A stretch of 7,371 bases of DNA from Chloroflexia bacterium (lineage in GTDB: Bacteria; Chloroflexota; Chloroflexia; Thermomicrobiales; UBA6265). The notes under the pieces are model-generated. The model did not search any database. It saw nothing but the letters and a program-made list of their open reading frames with translations, and had not been told where the DNA came from. Below are positions 5,287 through 7,371 of the stretch, in pieces (within the stretch, counting starts at the first letter, position 1; every line of letters starts with the position of its first letter). The DNA lies in contig JACCVC010000234.1 in the NCBI GenBank assembly GCA_013698305.1, forward strand, positions 1-7,371, read 5' to 3'. The position numbers and the translations under genes were made by a program.

Positions 5287-6201
5287 TCAGAGTTCCGACG
5301 CGATCGCATCTCGACCCCGGACCAGCGCATCGAGATGCTCCTCGATGGTCGTGAATCCGCCGCCCATGGTCACCAGCGAGAGGTGGCTGACGCCCATCTC
5401 TCTCCAGGTCGCGGCGTCGCGTCGCCAGTCGTCCGGCGTTCCCTTGGCAACGCTGATCCGCGCCTCGACGCCGAACGTCGCTCGATCTCGACCGGCTCGG
5501 TCCAGTTCGTCGTTCAGGGCGCGCATCTGGTTGCGGACATCGTCGCTGGGACCGCCGTTGGGGAAGAAACCATCGGCGATGCGGGCGGCCCGGCGCACCG
5601 CTGGCTCGGCCCGGCCACCGATCCAGATCGGCAGCGGACGTTGGCGGGGCAGCGGCAGGATGCCGGCATTGTCGATGTGATGCCATTGACCCTCGAACGA
5701 GATCGACGGCTGTTCCCACAGCGCCCGCATGACGGCAATTTGCTCTTCCATGCGCCGACCGCGATTGCCGAACTCCTCGTTCAGTCCGTCGTATTCAACC
5801 TTGTTCCAGCCGATGCCGACCCCGAGCCGGAGCCTCCCGTTGGACAGCAAGTCGAGCGTGGCCGCCTGTTTCGCTACCAGCGCCGTCTGCCGTTGTGGCA
5901 AAATAAGGACTCCCGTAACGAGTTCGAGCGTTGTCGTCAGCCCCGCCGCCCACGACAGCAACGACAGCACTTCGAGGAATGGATCGGTGCTGCTGTAGGG
6001 TCCGCTCCAGTCGGGTCGGGTGCCTGCATCGGCGCCGAGCACGTGATCGTAGGCCAACAGGTGGCTGAATCCCGCTTCCTCGATGCTGGTGACGAACGTG
6101 CGTACCACATCGGGGTCTGGAGGGAGCTCGATCTGCGGCAACACCGCGCCGAGCGGGATCGAGGTCGGTCCGGACTGGCCGGGAGTCGCTAAACTGGTCA
6201 T
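5287..6201 (-). CDS. F420-dependent LLM-class oxidoreductase (Rv2161c-like)
   Basis: This is a luciferase-like TIM-barrel enzyme that most likely uses coenzyme F420 (FMN cannot be excluded); its substrate is unknown. In the 304-residue protein, AYDHVLG lies at 50-56 and TGVLILPQR at 96-104. VAKQAATLDLLSNGRLRLGV at about 109-128 is the standard LLM signature, continuing GIGWNKVEYDGL. RRMEEQIAVMRALW follows at 149-162. PLPIWIGGRAEPAVRRAARI at 189-208, continuing ADGFFP, is the C-terminal cofactor-region signature. This set is typical of the Rv2161c-type probable F420-dependent oxidoreductases, and length is normal. The ATG at 6201 is preceded by GGAAGG about 10 nt upstream; an open frame extends to 6342 but without similarity. 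The cupin gene follows 2 nt after the stop. The start region is divergent from the exported repeat protein. Confidence 0.92.
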   Translation of the reverse strand: MTSLATPGQSGPTSIPLGAVLPQIELPPDPDVVRTFVTSIEEAGFSHLLAYDHVLGADAGTRPDWSGPYSSTDPFLEVLSLLSWAAGLTTTLELVTGVLILPQRQTALVAKQAATLDLLSNGRLRLGVGIGWNKVEYDGLNEEFGNRGRRMEEQIAVMRALWEQPSISFEGQWHHIDNAGILPLPRQRPLPIWIGGRAEPAVRRAARIADGFFPNGGPSDDVRNQMRALNDELDRAGRDRATFGVEARISVAKGTPDDWRRDAATWREMGVSHLSLVTMGGGFTTIEEHLDALVRGRDAIASEL

Positions 6202-6224
6202 GAACGGGACACCTTCCGTGACGT

Positions 6225-6254
6225 TTGTGCGTATACAAGGACAGGGACGATACA
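6225..6254 (+). promoter_or_regulatory. Possible promoter of the exported repeat protein gene
   Basis: TTGTGC (6225-6230) and GATACA (6249-6254) are separated by 18 bp and would give a leader of about 100 nt. Both boxes match the sigma70 consensus only partly, so the call is tentative. Confidence 0.22.
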
Positions 6255-6273
6255 TGCGTCCGCCAATGCCGAA

Positions 6274-6302
6274 ACCATGGCCGCGCTTTTGCGCTGCGTC
6301 AA
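6274..6302 (-). promoter_or_regulatory. Possible promoter of the LLM-cupin operon
   Basis: On the minus strand, TTGACG (6302-6297) is a good -35 box. A 17-bp spacer leads to CATGGT (6279-6274), a weak -10 box. Transcription would start about 65 nt before the oxidoreductase ATG. A GCGC-TTTT-GCGC inverted repeat (6283-6294) lies in the spacer. The -10 match is poor, so confidence is low. Confidence 0.25.
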
Positions 6303-6368
6303 GTGATGTGACCACGATTCTACCGAACCAATAACATGACACGACCCAGCACGAGAGGGATATTGTTG

Positions 6369-7371
6369 ATGACAGAGGCGGGCAAGAACAGGAATATGAC
6401 GGAAACCGGGTTGATCCGGGTCCGGCGGGCTGAATTCTCGCGCCGGTCGTTTGTCGGTGGTGCGGCGGCGTTCGGCGCGCTGGCGTTGAGATCGCCGGCG
6501 ACGGCGCGGCAGGAGCAACCTATCATCGAGCCAATTGGCGGGACGCAGACAGGACAGGGGCAGAACCAGGTTCCGATCACCCTCCCTGAAGAGCAAACTG
6601 TCGGCGAGATTGAGCAGATGGCGGCACTGAGCAGCGGCGAATATTTTGCTACAAGCGGCCATAATCTCACCGAGCCGTTTCTCGCGGTGTGGCGCAAGGC
6701 GGGAGGGCAGGCGATCCTCGGCATTCCGCTTTCAGAGCCGCGCTTCGTAGAGGACACAGGCCTGATCGAACAGATGTTCGAGGGCGTCACCCTGGCGCAA
6801 AACCCGATCGACGAAGGTACAGCATCAATCCGGGGAGTCCCGGTGGGAGACGCGACGGCCAATGGCTTCTCGTCAGCCGCCTCCCGGCGGAGTGTCAACG
6901 GGTGCGCCGGGGGAGAAGGGTCCTGCCGGTTCTTCCCGGAGACGGGCCACACGGTCTCCGGGCTGTTCGCCCTGTTCTGGAACAACCGCGGCGGCGAGGC
7001 GATCTTCGGGCGGCCGCTGTCCGAGCCGGAAAAGCGTGGAGGAACCACCACGCAGGTATTCGAGAACGCCATTCTCAACCTCTCGACCGGGGATGGCACG
7101 ATCACGGCGGAGCGCATTGGCGCGGAGATCGTCGCCGAGCAGGGGCTGGCGTCCAATCCCGCCTTCCTGCCGGCGCCGCCGACGCTGGGCGAATCGACGC
7201 TGGTCTCGGCGAGTGATGGCCTGCGCCTGCGTACCGGTCCGTCAACCGATAGTGAGACCGAGGTGCTCCTGCCGGAGAACGCCGAGTTCATCGCCGTGCG
7301 GGGCGCGACCGGAGCCTGGATTCCCGGATACGCCGACGGCTACTCCGGCTGGGTGGCGTCCGAATGGCTGG
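6369..7371 (+). CDS. Tat-exported protein with two ETGH-type repeats and an SH3b domain (cut by window end)
   Basis: The frame is open to the window end, giving 334 residues without a stop. SRRSFVGG at residues 24-31, followed by a hydrophobic stretch (about 29-40) and ATARQ, is a twin-arginine signal, so the protein is exported folded; cleavage near residue 46 is inferred. Two copies of a ~53-residue repeat follow at about 92-144 and 188-240. They share (S/T)GH, an FLAVW or FALFW aromatic block, GGxAI(L/F)GxPLSEP and Q(M/V)FExxxL, at a 96-residue offset. Between them Cys179 and Cys186 could form a disulfide. SDGLRLRTGPST at 282-293, through WIPGYADGYSGWVASEWL at 317-334, is a bacterial SH3 (SH3_3) domain, probably nearly complete. 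Such modules usually bind cell-wall or surface polymers; no catalytic domain is visible in the part seen. AGAGGGA (6354-6360) sits 8 nt before the ATG at 6369; ATGs at 6336 and 6396 are in frame but have weaker ribosome sites. Confidence 0.87.
   Translation, partial: MTEAGKNRNMTETGLIRVRRAEFSRRSFVGGAAAFGALALRSPATARQEQPIIEPIGGTQTGQGQNQVPITLPEEQTVGEIEQMAALSSGEYFATSGHNLTEPFLAVWRKAGGQAILGIPLSEPRFVEDTGLIEQMFEGVTLAQNPIDEGTASIRGVPVGDATANGFSSAASRRSVNGCAGGEGSCRFFPETGHTVSGLFALFWNNRGGEAIFGRPLSEPEKRGGTTTQVFENAILNLSTGDGTITAERIGAEIVAEQGLASNPAFLPAPPTLGESTLVSASDGLRLRTGPSTDSETEVLLPENAEFIAVRGATGAWIPGYADGYSGWVASEWL

Noticed and set aside
5335..6192. Long open frame on the plus strand (285 codons)
   Set aside because: It mirrors the LLM oxidoreductase gene, which has strong family signatures; the antisense product has none and is a by-product of high GC content.
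6283..6294. GCGC-TTTT-GCGC inverted repeat as a terminator
   Set aside because: The stem has only 4 bp and lies between divergent genes, where no transcript end is expected.
6320..7291. Long open frame on the minus strand (323 codons)
   Set aside because: It is antisense to the Tat-exported repeat protein and has a low-complexity Ser/Arg/Pro-rich product without domains.

Overview
The window is GC-rich bacterial DNA that looks like Chloroflexota, most likely near Thermomicrobia. The signs are an F420-type LLM oxidoreductase, a Tat-exported protein with ETGH-type repeats followed by a bacterial SH3 domain, and intergenic copies of a GAGCGRAGCGAAG-type repeat. This placement is an inference from gene content; no rRNA or marker phylogeny is present. 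Nine protein genes are visible, two of them cut by the window edges.

Positions 1-3604 hold five genes on the minus strand. In transcription order they are a trans-polyprenyl diphosphate synthase (3604-2516), an orotate-phosphoribosyltransferase-like protein (2405-1812), recX (1837-1154, overlapping the previous gene by 26 bp), an MBL-fold metallo-hydrolase (899-243) and the start of pyrG, CTP synthase (200 to beyond base 1). The first three could be one transcript. After a 254-bp gap with a possible promoter and palindrome, the MBL gene and pyrG form a second likely unit. Two neighbouring proteins carry non-standard active-site motifs: the MBL protein lacks two usual metal ligands, and the PRTase has Asp-Asn where the PRPP loop normally has two acidic residues.

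A 343-bp spacer (3605-3947) separates the prenyl synthase from a divergent plus-strand gene for a membrane zinc metallopeptidase of the YugP type (3948-4649). That gene ends at a strong intrinsic terminator (4681-4725). Next come about 200 bp of non-coding DNA with two inverted 15-bp repeat copies around a hairpin. Then, on the minus strand, an F420-dependent LLM oxidoreductase (6201-5287) and a small cupin (5284-4925) form a tight two-gene operon.

From 6369 to the end of the window, on the plus strand, lies the N-terminal part of a Tat-exported protein with two copies of a ~53-residue repeat and an SH3b domain. It is divergent from the LLM operon. No CRISPR array, tRNA, rRNA, insertion sequence or phage gene was seen. 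Nothing here is clearly a new multi-gene system. The best candidates for a second look are the exported repeat protein, the inverted intergenic repeat, and the two enzymes with altered catalytic motifs.
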